A stretch of DNA of 64,000 nucleotides from Nitrospirae bacterium YQR-1 (GTDB lineage: Bacteria > Nitrospirota > Thermodesulfovibrionia > Thermodesulfovibrionales > Magnetobacteriaceae). Positions 27,138 through 34,009 of this stretch are shown here, piece after piece. Positions within the stretch are counted from its first letter, which is position 1, and every line of letters starts with the position of its first letter. The translations under genes were made by a program, and so were the position numbers. The notes beneath the pieces are model-generated. The model was given only the letters and a program-made list of their open reading frames with translations, was not told where the DNA came from and made no database searches. The DNA is taken from positions 310,001-374,000 of the forward strand of contig JAMOBJ010000001.1 of the NCBI GenBank assembly GCA_039908095.1, in the 5' to 3' direction.

Positions 27138-27698
27138 CTATAATTTTCTAATGTAACCTGAGGCTACAATTTTAACGGAATACTCGCTCTCACTTCCCTG
27201 ATTTATTTCTGTGTTCTTTATTCTGACAAGCGGTTTATGAGTTTGGATTTCTCTTAAAAACCCAATAATTTGTTTTGGTTTACCTTTCACTTTAACCATA
27301 ACCGAGACCTCTGTGACAACCGGGCCCTCTGAGCCCTCAACCATCTGAAAGTTTGACACATTGAGGTGTTTGCTCTCAGCCGTTGTGGTAATAAATTTGA
27401 GAACGTCGGTTTGAACAGATGTTTTATTACTTTCTTTTGGGAAAACAAGTGTGGATAACTCCTGGTTTACCTCAGGGTAGTCATTCATATCCACCGATGA
27501 GTACCTTTGAAGCAGCTCCATCTTTGAGGCATAAGTAACCCTATAGTCCTCAATTACAGATTTCTTTCTTTCAACCTCGCTTCTTAACGGAAACAGCCCA
27601 AAACGTGCTATTGTCAAAAGAACTATCACAAAAAATCCAATTTTTCGCATTCTTTCCTTACTGATTCCACCCCCTGTGTGTTTTATATTCTGAGACAT
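27138..27698 (-). CDS. gspM: GspM/PilO-like inner-membrane platform protein
   Basis: A 186-residue protein with one N-terminal membrane segment (KIGFFVIVLLTIARFGLFPL), a coiled-coil stretch (SEVERKKSVIEDYRVTYASK) and a C-terminal ferredoxin-like domain ending in VKIVASGYIRK. This matches PilO/GspM, which pair with GspL in the assembly platform. The start overlaps the gspL stop (TAATG). Its sequence is poorly conserved, so the call rests on layout and position. Confidence 0.7.
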   Translation of the reverse strand: MSQNIKHTGGGISKERMRKIGFFVIVLLTIARFGLFPLRSEVERKKSVIEDYRVTYASKMELLQRYSSVDMNDYPEVNQELSTLVFPKESNKTSVQTDVLKFITTTAESKHLNVSNFQMVEGSEGPVVTEVSVMVKVKGKPKQIIGFLREIQTHKPLVRIKNTEINQGSESEYSVKIVASGYIRKL

Positions 27699-29158
27699 TA
27701 AAACACCTTACCGGATTTAATCACCGCCTGGGGGGACGATGGTGTTGTAAGCGTATTGATCTGGCCGGATTTAATCACCGCCTGTGGAGAGGACGGCGCC
27801 TTAATTGTGTTTACACTTGCACTGCCTGTGGTCAGAGCCGGCAAGGGGGCCTCTACAATGGCCTTTTGTGAAAGTAATACTTTGGAGAGCCTTACGGAGT
27901 CTGCAACCGTAATTGACAGATTAATTTTGTATTTATCCTGAGCGTCTTTCTGAGGCTCACCCACCAGTTGTACAAACTCTACAGTGGGGCTGGTGCTGAG
28001 GCTTTTTATGGCGGAGGCCGGGTCTGCCGTAAGCATTGCGGCATTTACGTTTCTGTTGGTTATCTGAATCTGCTGAAACCGGGTTCCCTCAGGGGAGGCC
28101 GCCGCAAGTGCGTCTAAAACCTCAAGCGGCGGGGTGGTCTCGGCAACTTTACCGGCAAGTGTGGTCAGAACTTTTGAGGTTATATCCTTAGCCTGTACCT
28201 CGGCTAAAAGCATAACTTTCTTATTTGTTTCTGAAATCTTACTCTGGAGCTCCATAGCCGTGCCGTCAAGCCTGCTTAATGATATGTAGGTTGAAATCAT
28301 ATAGCAGGTCATAGAATAAGCTGACACTCTCAGAAAAAAATCAATATCCAGTCCGGCATACCATGGTTTTGACAAAAACGGATTGAGATTAAATGCAGAA
28401 ATATACTCAAGAGCCGCCGGATAGTCTTTCCTCACGGTCTCCAAAACAGGTATTGAGAGTGCAAACCCATTGCTAAGGCCTAAGTCGGTTTCTGAGACAA
28501 AAAACTTAACTGCCCTTATTTTTTCCCTTGCACTCCCAAGGCCTCTTATGAAAGTCTCCACGTCTTTGGCTGTGACTGCTCTTATATAGAGGCGTGTGCC
28601 AATAAAACCCTCAGGACCATGGGCCACCAAAGAAGTCCTTCCGCCGGTAAAAAACACTGAAACCTCATACTCAGACGACTTAAATAAAACATCCTCCGGG
28701 ACCGTGTAATTGTAGGGAAACTCATTGGCAAGCCGGCCTGCTATCCGGCTCTCCCAAGCCCATATATCCACAACAACATAGTTTTCATGTTTTTCAAATA
28801 CATGAAAATAAAAGACCGGAGAGGAAATCATTGGGAAGAGCTCATCCAGCTCATTTGAAATCATTCCCATCAGATTTTTGTCGCTTGCCGGAGGGTACTT
28901 GCTCCTTAAGTAGAAAGATATCTCCTTGCCGATTATCAGAACATTTCTACCAAAAATCTTGTTTATAAAAGATACATTCCCATTTAAAACTCTCTCTACG
29001 CCGTCTTTTCCGATTTTAAAATAATCAAATCCATTTTCATATGCGTAGCAGGCGGTTATGGTTGTCTTGCTATCTTGCCGATTATGTCTAAAAACACTTT
29101 TAAAGTAGCGTTTAATGCCGCCCAATATTTTCTTAATGGGTTTCAATGCAGGGGTCAT
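27698..29158 (-). CDS. gspL: GspL/PilM-PilN-like platform protein with a duplicated C-terminal tail
   Basis: A 486-residue protein: an N-terminal actin-like/PilM-type cytoplasmic domain (about 25-255), a membrane segment near 280-300, a coiled coil, and a periplasmic ferredoxin-like domain (about 340-450, GTRFQQIQITNRNVNAAMLTA). This fits GspL, which anchors GspE to the membrane. The C-terminus ends in two near-copies of a 16-18-residue unit (SSPQAVIKSG). At the DNA level the 20-mer at 27711-27730 recurs at 27765-27784, an internal duplication. It overlaps gspK by 4 bp and gspM by 1 bp. Confidence 0.75.
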   Translation of the reverse strand: MTPALKPIKKILGGIKRYFKSVFRHNRQDSKTTITACYAYENGFDYFKIGKDGVERVLNGNVSFINKIFGRNVLIIGKEISFYLRSKYPPASDKNLMGMISNELDELFPMISSPVFYFHVFEKHENYVVVDIWAWESRIAGRLANEFPYNYTVPEDVLFKSSEYEVSVFFTGGRTSLVAHGPEGFIGTRLYIRAVTAKDVETFIRGLGSAREKIRAVKFFVSETDLGLSNGFALSIPVLETVRKDYPAALEYISAFNLNPFLSKPWYAGLDIDFFLRVSAYSMTCYMISTYISLSRLDGTAMELQSKISETNKKVMLLAEVQAKDITSKVLTTLAGKVAETTPPLEVLDALAAASPEGTRFQQIQITNRNVNAAMLTADPASAIKSLSTSPTVEFVQLVGEPQKDAQDKYKINLSITVADSVRLSKVLLSQKAIVEAPLPALTTGSASVNTIKAPSSPQAVIKSGQINTLTTPSSPQAVIKSGKVF

Positions 29159-30078
29159 CCCTCCTTCCAGTAATATACCGAATGTGGTGAAAACCCTGTT
29201 GTGTCTCTTATGCTGATTCCTGACTTTATGCGGTATAGACTCCCCCCTGCTCTTACATCCAGGGATATTTCAAAGTACTCCGACGCTGTTACGTGTGTAT
29301 CCTCAAAAGAACTTGTATTTAAACCGGTTATCTGGTTGAAAGTGTCAGTGGTCTCGATGGTGTTCTTAGCCATGTATTGGCGCAGAGACTCCATGGTCTC
29401 GGCGTTTAATCCGTAATGGGCGGCAATTATCTCCGGCCGTGCAGTGTTAACGTTAAATCCGGTGCTCCTAAGCAGCGTTATAAACGGTCTGAGTTTACTG
29501 AACAGTTGAATATCCATTCCCTTAATCATAAGCAGCTCCTCAGGTATCTGAAGATGAAAATTTCGAGGCTCATAATCAGCTCCGATCATTCTGTAGTACT
29601 CCGACTCCGCCCCGCTTGTGCGTACAAGGTCGTCTGTATCAATCCAGTCGTTTATGCAATCCACGATTTCATAAGCGTTTCTCTCAGGCGCCAGCGTCTG
29701 TATCAGCTTTATCAGGTCATCGCCGATTTTATCAGCAAGTGAAACCAGACCGTTAGAGTCCTGAAGCCGCAAAATAATGTTTTCGTTAACCCACAGAGGG
29801 GTACCGTTTGCTATAATCTGATTTACACCAAGCAAGGATTCATCCGTAAAGGCAACACCTCTGTTGGTAAGCTTTCCGGTTAAGATTGCAAACATAGCGG
29901 TATCAAAGGATGATTCGGCTAAAATCATTGCCTCGGACTTGTCCCTGAGTGCCCCTGCCGTCTTTATATGCTCTTTAACAATCCAGTTAAATCCCACCCC
30001 TACCGTTATTATTATTGACGCTATAAATATAGTCAGCAAAACGGCTGAGCCGTTTTCATTTTTTACTGCTCTGTTCAT
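29155..30078 (-). CDS. gspK: Minor pseudopilin GspK
   Basis: A 307-residue protein with a short N-terminus, GSAVLLTIFIASIIITVGVG hydrophobic helix (cleavage after Gly-10, and no Glu at +5, as usual for GspK), and the large alpha domain carrying IVDCINDWIDTDDLVR and GFNVNTARPEIIAA (SAM-like inserted domain). GspK caps the I-J-K tip of the pseudopilus. It overlaps gspL by 4 bp and follows gspJ. Confidence 0.88.
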   Translation of the reverse strand: MNRAVKNENGSAVLLTIFIASIIITVGVGFNWIVKEHIKTAGALRDKSEAMILAESSFDTAMFAILTGKLTNRGVAFTDESLLGVNQIIANGTPLWVNENIILRLQDSNGLVSLADKIGDDLIKLIQTLAPERNAYEIVDCINDWIDTDDLVRTSGAESEYYRMIGADYEPRNFHLQIPEELLMIKGMDIQLFSKLRPFITLLRSTGFNVNTARPEIIAAHYGLNAETMESLRQYMAKNTIETTDTFNQITGLNTSSFEDTHVTASEYFEISLDVRAGGSLYRIKSGISIRDTTGFSPHSVYYWKEG

Positions 30079-30103
30079 ATCTCCATGCCTCTGCGGTATT
30101 ATA

Positions 30104-30790
30104 CTATATTATGTTAGGGTCTGAGTGAAAAGTTCCGTTAACCCTGACATTTAAAAAAATGGTCTCATTTATATTATTTTTTCTGTAATTTATTTTGACG
30201 GCTGTCGGAAGAATCGTGACGCCGGGTTTAGTTTCGTAACTGTCAACCCAGCTCCAGAGCTTTGTTAATGAATCCATGGCGTAACATTCCATTGAGACAT
30301 CAGTTACGTCTTCAATTATGGTAAAAGACTGTCCGGTTTTATACAATCCACTGTCATAGTCGTGGTGTATTTCCTGCATATTTTTTGTATAAACCGGCAG
30401 CTCATAGTACATGAGATCAAAGGTGTTGTCAGTGGGGTTTCTCTCCGCTGTTATCCATGCAACTACGGGGATAGTTCCAGCCAAAGGAGTATTGCTGACA
30501 TAACTCAACAGCTCCGGGCGGCACACAATGTATGGCCGCCATGTGTTCCATGTAAGCCTTTTTTCGTCACTCACATAGTAATAGACCATGCCGCTTACGC
30601 TTTTGTGAAGCCAGTAACTCCGGGCTATTTTCCAGAAATTAACACCCTCCTCCATTATATCCTTGTACTGTTTAAAACCCTGATTAAGTACCACCATTGC
30701 AAGCATTATCATGGCGGAGAATATTGCCACGGCTACAACCGCCTCAATTAAAGTGTATCCTTGCGGGGTTTTCTTAGTATCTGAGTACAT
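30104..30790 (-). CDS. gspJ: Minor pseudopilin GspJ
   Basis: A 228-residue prepilin-like protein with leader MYSDTKKTPQG and mature start YTLIEAVVAVAIFSAM (Glu at +5), recognised by prepilin peptidase. The globular domain is long, as expected for GspJ. It overlaps gspI by 17 bp and precedes gspK. Confidence 0.85.
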   Translation of the reverse strand: MYSDTKKTPQGYTLIEAVVAVAIFSAMIMLAMVVLNQGFKQYKDIMEEGVNFWKIARSYWLHKSVSGMVYYYVSDEKRLTWNTWRPYIVCRPELLSYVSNTPLAGTIPVVAWITAERNPTDNTFDLMYYELPVYTKNMQEIHHDYDSGLYKTGQSFTIIEDVTDVSMECYAMDSLTKLWSWVDSYETKPGVTILPTAVKINYRKNNINETIFLNVRVNGTFHSDPNII

Positions 30791-31163
30791 TTACCGTGTA
30801 CTCTCTGGCCAGTTTATTGCAAGTTACCAAAAAATCAACCTTATACAGGGTAAGAGAATATGTTTTCCTTGGATTAATTATCAATGAGGGCGAGCCCTGC
30901 CTTATCGGGGTTGCCTTCCAGGTAAGAACAACCCCTGTACCCATATCAACACTGCGTTTGACTTCCGCCAGATCGGCATTTTTAAGAAAATCTATTATCT
31001 CCGGCATTTTAGCCGAAATCATATTTGAATCCCGAGCTCTTGAGAGACTCTCGTAGCCGATTCTCAGCAGATACATGCTGGCCGCTATGGCAGCCGTAAG
31101 GATAAGACCTGAAATCAGGATTTCTATTACAAGAAACCCGCCGTTTTGTAAGTGTTTTTTTAT
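30774..31163 (-). CDS. gspI: Minor pseudopilin GspI, apparently starting at a non-canonical ATA codon
   Basis: The frame ending at 30774 encodes KKHLQNGG, then the mature pseudopilin start FLVIEILISGLILTAAIAAS (Glu at +5), then YLLRIGYESLSRAR, as in GspI. An in-frame TAA lies at 31178-31176, and no ATG, GTG or TTG occurs before the pilin helix. The only ATG (31076) is inside the helix. The best candidate start is ATA at 31163-31161, 7 nt after AAAGGGG. That gives 129 residues with a normal basic leader. Alternatives are an upstream frameshift, in the frame reading SYKK, or a sequencing error in the A7 run. The gene lies directly next to the inserted toxin-antitoxin region. Confidence 0.7.
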   Translation of the reverse strand: MKKHLQNGGFLVIEILISGLILTAAIAASMYLLRIGYESLSRARDSNMISAKMPEIIDFLKNADLAEVKRSVDMGTGVVLTWKATPIRQGSPSLIINPRKTYSLTLYKVDFLVTCNKLAREYTVNVLRY

Positions 31164-31264
31164 AAGAACACCCCTTTAAAAGATTATACACTCTGCAGGT
31201 TTTTATTTCAAGCACATCGGCCATAAGGACACAATATATTCTTAGCGAGAATTATAATTAAATA

Positions 31265-31639
31265 TCACACAGGTATTTCTACTAAAATATTATCATAGCT
31301 TACCGTTGGAGTTGTTTTTTCTCTGCCGTCTTTAGTTTTTTTAAGCTCTATGAGCCCCATTTCAGCAAGGAATTTAACATCATCGAAAGTGTTCTTAGTA
31401 TCCCTGTCGAGAATTTTAGCAAGTTCATATATTGATTGAGGATTATTTTTCTTTATTCCCTTGAGTACTTTTATCCGTCCATCTGTGAGGATTTTTCTCA
31501 GTGTGTCTATATCATCAAAGGATATTTCCTCATGTTTTTTTATTTTTTCGTTTTGTTCTATCTTTCTGACAACTTCTTTGACCTCTTTAAAAATATCCTC
31601 GTCGGATTTAATGACTATCTTTATATTTTTCACTTTCAT
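31265..31639 (-). CDS. TumA-like HTH antitoxin / DNA-binding protein
   Basis: A 124-residue protein with a helical N-terminus and a winged-helix domain (about 48-110; SIYELAKILDRDTKNTFDDVKFLAEMGLIEL), matching the HVO_A0114-type small DNA-binding proteins paired with TumE toxins. Its ATG overlaps the toxin stop by 4 bp (ATGA), so the two are translationally coupled. As an antitoxin it is expected to bind both toxin and its own promoter. It lies inside the gsp operon, in the same orientation, between gspH and gspI. Confidence 0.7.
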   Translation of the reverse strand: MKVKNIKIVIKSDEDIFKEVKEVVRKIEQNEKIKKHEEISFDDIDTLRKILTDGRIKVLKGIKKNNPQSIYELAKILDRDTKNTFDDVKFLAEMGLIELKKTKDGREKTTPTVSYDNILVEIPV

Positions 31640-31923
31640 GGTCTGTCCCCTTTATAGAGTTTAATATCAGTTTCAAAGTCCGCCCACAGTCTTTCTAAAG
31701 TTTGAAATTTGTATGGATACTCTATTCCCATAAAATGCCTGTGATCACCTTTGCCCTCAGAATTATCATAACCGACAATTCGTTCACTATTTACAATATA
31801 AACCAGAGAATACTTATAGCCAAATGGTTTATCTTCAGACCAGGGAACTTTCCATATTTTTATTTCCTTAATGGCGCCATCTTTATAATATTTCTTTTGA
31901 TGATAAACAAGCTCCGCCATCAT
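31636..31923 (-). CDS. TumE-family (DUF6516) toxin
   Basis: A 95-residue protein with the family pattern: DGAIKEIKIWKVPWSEDKP, YKYSLVYI, RIVGYDNSEGKGDHRH and a tail YKFQTLERLWADFETDI. The GYDN-x-x-GKGDHRH block is the hallmark of TumE-type toxins. There is a promoter with the ATG 12 bp beyond the last -10 base, so a near-leaderless mRNA is predicted. Toxin first, antitoxin second is the usual order for this system. Known members are toxic, but I cannot confirm activity here. Confidence 0.8.
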   Translation of the reverse strand: MMAELVYHQKKYYKDGAIKEIKIWKVPWSEDKPFGYKYSLVYIVNSERIVGYDNSEGKGDHRHFMGIEYPYKFQTLERLWADFETDIKLYKGDRP

Positions 31924-31934
31924 ATATTAGTAAT

Positions 31935-31963
31935 ATCATACCATAGATTAAACTTAAAATCAA
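31935..31963 (-). promoter_or_regulatory. Promoter for the tumE-tumA pair
   Basis: TTGATT (31963-31958), 17-bp spacer, TATGAT (31940-31935). The tumE ATG starts 12 bp after the last -10 base, leaving a predicted 5' leader of only about 4 nt and no Shine-Dalgarno. Confidence 0.6.
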
Positions 31964-32042
31964 TACGTAGAATTGCCTCATGAGAAAATCATACGAAAGT
32001 TCAATCATTGACAAAACCGTTGGTTTGATGCTTTATTGTAAC

Positions 32043-32171
32043 ATGGCTACGGGAACTATCGAAAGAGATCTAGGCTTAACAGAAATCATCAATGAAGAGG
32101 AAATCACGGGGCATAGTCCATTTATGAGGCATCAGAGGATTGTTTTTACTTTGGAGAGGCTAAAGATGTGA
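32043..32171 (+). pseudogene. Uma2-family gene fragment (first 42 residues only)
   Basis: Reads MATGTIERDLGLTEIINEEE then ITGHSPFMRHQR, clearly homologous to the N-terminus of the intact Uma2 gene at 12.4-12.9 kb, but it stops after LERLKM. The upstream DNA keeps the same layout as the intact copy (TTGACA at 32008-32013, 17 + 6 + 6 bp to the ATG), although the -10 box has become CTTTAT. It is followed by a hairpin. It is a decayed copy inserted within the type II secretion operon, on the opposite strand. Confidence 0.7.
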
Positions 32172-32190
32172 GCACCATCGGGGTGCTTTA
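32171..32190 (+). terminator. Short hairpin terminator after the Uma2 fragment
   Basis: AGCACC-ATCGG-GGTGCT followed by TTATT, just past the truncated gene's stop. It is a weak but plausible intrinsic terminator. Nearby CACTTGGTATA (about 32206-32216) resembles one end of the TACCAAGT repeat family. Confidence 0.4.
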
Positions 32191-32229
32191 TTAGGTTACT
32201 TGTCACTTGGTATAGCTAAGATGATTTAC

Positions 32230-32688
32230 TCATACGTTATGAGCCTCCATCCTAATTTCCCCATATGGTGGTGCAATTTTCACGGCAAATATGAACTCCT
32301 TTACATAGACCATTACCACACCCCCTGAGGTTGTGCCGTTTGTAAAAAACAGTATAGGGGTTGGAATATAAACAAAGTTAATTTGGGCCTCAGGGCTTTG
32401 TTGTTTCGGTTGGGGGCCGGAGGGATTTACCGGAGCGTCTGTGGAAAACATGTGGGCAACACCATTTACCGTTATGAGCCCCTTATCGGTTTCAACCAGT
32501 TTTTCCTCTCCGTCTAAAAAAGAGTCCCTCTGGAGCTTAAACATATATAGCATTACCTTTTCCGCCTCGATGGAGGCTATGTGCCTGTTGTACATACTAA
32601 CGGAAACGGGCAGTGTTACGGCAAAAATCATACCTATGATTACAATTACGATAAGCAGCTCAACGAGTGTAAACCCCTTTTGGCTCAC
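32230..32688 (-). CDS. gspH: Minor pseudopilin GspH
   Basis: A 152-residue pseudopilin with very short leader MSQKG and mature start FTLVELLIVIVIIGMIF (Glu at +5). It begins at a GTG that overlaps the gspF stop (GTGA). Its position directly after gspF and lack of the long C-domain seen in GspJ support GspH. The expected next gene, gspI, is displaced about 1.1 kb by the inserted toxin-antitoxin region. Confidence 0.85.
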   Translation of the reverse strand: MSQKGFTLVELLIVIVIIGMIFAVTLPVSVSMYNRHIASIEAEKVMLYMFKLQRDSFLDGEEKLVETDKGLITVNGVAHMFSTDAPVNPSGPQPKQQSPEAQINFVYIPTPILFFTNGTTSGGVVMVYVKEFIFAVKIAPPYGEIRMEAHNV

Positions 32689-33884
32689 AACTTTATATTT
32701 CCCACATTCATTACGGTAAGAATAAGTGAAATCACTATAAATCCTACAATCATTCCCATCAGAATTATAATGGCAGGCTCAATGAGGATGACGATTCTCT
32801 TTATTGCTCTTTTAAATCTGTCGTCAAAGACATTGAAAAGCTCAAGGAAAATCTCCTTCATGTTGCCGCTCTTCTCACCGACTGTCACCATACTGGGCAC
32901 AATATCGGGCAGCATCTCTATGCCGGAGAACACCTCTCCGATACTGCGCCCCTCTTTTATTAATTTTAACGCCGGCTGAAACACGTTTTGTACTTTCTCA
33001 TTTTGAATTAACTCTATGGAGTACTTCAGCGCCTTTATAAACTCTATGCCGCTGCTTAGCATTGTGTGCATAGAGTAGGAAAACCTCGAAAGCTCAAGGT
33101 TTAATATAAGGGTTCTGAAGACGGGAAGGGACAGAGCATGGGCATAAACATTCAGAAAAATTTTTTTAACGCCCACATATTTAAAAAATATCATAACTGC
33201 CGCAATAACGCCGAAAATCACATAAACGTTTAAGTACTGGGACATGGCAAAGAGGATTTTTGAAACAGTGGGAAGGTTCTGCAGCTGGTCTGTGCCAAAG
33301 ACGCTGAAAAACCTGGGAATTATGAATTTAAAGATAATAAACAGGGTGACAAGGCTGGCAAGTATCAGGAAAACCGGATAGGTCAGGTTATTTTTGATTT
33401 CCGCCTTAAATTGAATCTGGAAATGTAGATTTCCAGCTATCTGTTCAAAAGACATCTTGAGGTCGCCCACACTCTCGCCCACTCTGATAACGGAGAGCAT
33501 GAGGTTATTAAAAATACCGGTTTTTTCAAAAGCCTCGGCAACGCTCTTACCTGCCCGTATTTCCTTTACCGCCGCCGCCAGAGCAGCCTTAAGTGCCGGA
33601 TTTGCCGCCGTCTGTGTTACAATTTCCAGGGAGTTGTCAATTCTGAGCCCGGCTCTTAGTAACACGCTGAGTTCTTTGGACATGTTATAAAGGTCAGACT
33701 CTTTTACACTTGTACTTTTAAAAGATGAAAAGGGCGATTTAATGGCTGACGACTCACTGATGGATACGACTCTGAGCCCCTTGTCTTTGAGTGTTGCCCG
33801 AGCCTCCGAGACGCTTGCGGCGGTGAGGGTTCCGGTGCTTTCCTTACCGGCAGGGTCCACACACTGATACTTAAAGCTGCTCAT
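32685..33884 (-). CDS. gspF: Type II secretion inner-membrane protein GspF
   Basis: A 399-residue platform protein. The soluble N-domain (FKYQCVDPAGKESTG) precedes two T2SSF modules (about 70-190 and 275-395) with membrane segments and the KSVAEAFEKTGIF and MVTVGEKSGNMKE motifs. The start is set at the ATG at 33884, the canonical N-terminus (SSFKYQCVDPAGK). This ATG is formed at the end of the inverted-repeat element lying between gspE and gspF, and no Shine-Dalgarno precedes it. The longer frame from 33926 would put repeat-derived codons in front. Confidence 0.9.
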   Translation of the reverse strand: MSSFKYQCVDPAGKESTGTLTAASVSEARATLKDKGLRVVSISESSAIKSPFSSFKSTSVKESDLYNMSKELSVLLRAGLRIDNSLEIVTQTAANPALKAALAAAVKEIRAGKSVAEAFEKTGIFNNLMLSVIRVGESVGDLKMSFEQIAGNLHFQIQFKAEIKNNLTYPVFLILASLVTLFIIFKFIIPRFFSVFGTDQLQNLPTVSKILFAMSQYLNVYVIFGVIAAVMIFFKYVGVKKIFLNVYAHALSLPVFRTLILNLELSRFSYSMHTMLSSGIEFIKALKYSIELIQNEKVQNVFQPALKLIKEGRSIGEVFSGIEMLPDIVPSMVTVGEKSGNMKEIFLELFNVFDDRFKRAIKRIVILIEPAIIILMGMIVGFIVISLILTVMNVGNIKL

Positions 33885-34009
33885 ACCAGGCAGCATCCAG
33901 AAGTAAACACAGGCGGCTGGGAGCAAGCCCTCATAGGGGATTCCATGGGAGACGTTGAGAATCCTATGACAAAGCCAACAAAGTTAGACGATTGAAGGCT
34001 GCCTGGTAT
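33883..34009. repeat. Copy 4 of the TACCAAGT-type inverted-repeat element, filling the gspE-gspF junction
   Basis: 127 bp bounded by perfect 12-bp inverted ends ATACCAGGCAGC (33883-33894) and GCTGCCTGGTAT (33998-34009). The interior (AAAGCCAACAAAGTTAGACG; CCCTCATAGGGGATTCC; GGGAGACGT) matches other copies. One end overlaps the last base of the gspE TGA, and the other overlaps the gspF ATG. Confidence 0.85.

Noticed and set aside
31009..31224. A 71-residue minus-strand frame across the gspI start
   Set aside because: Its translation has no pseudopilin features; it is the alternate frame over the gspI leader. It is only relevant if a frameshift occurred.
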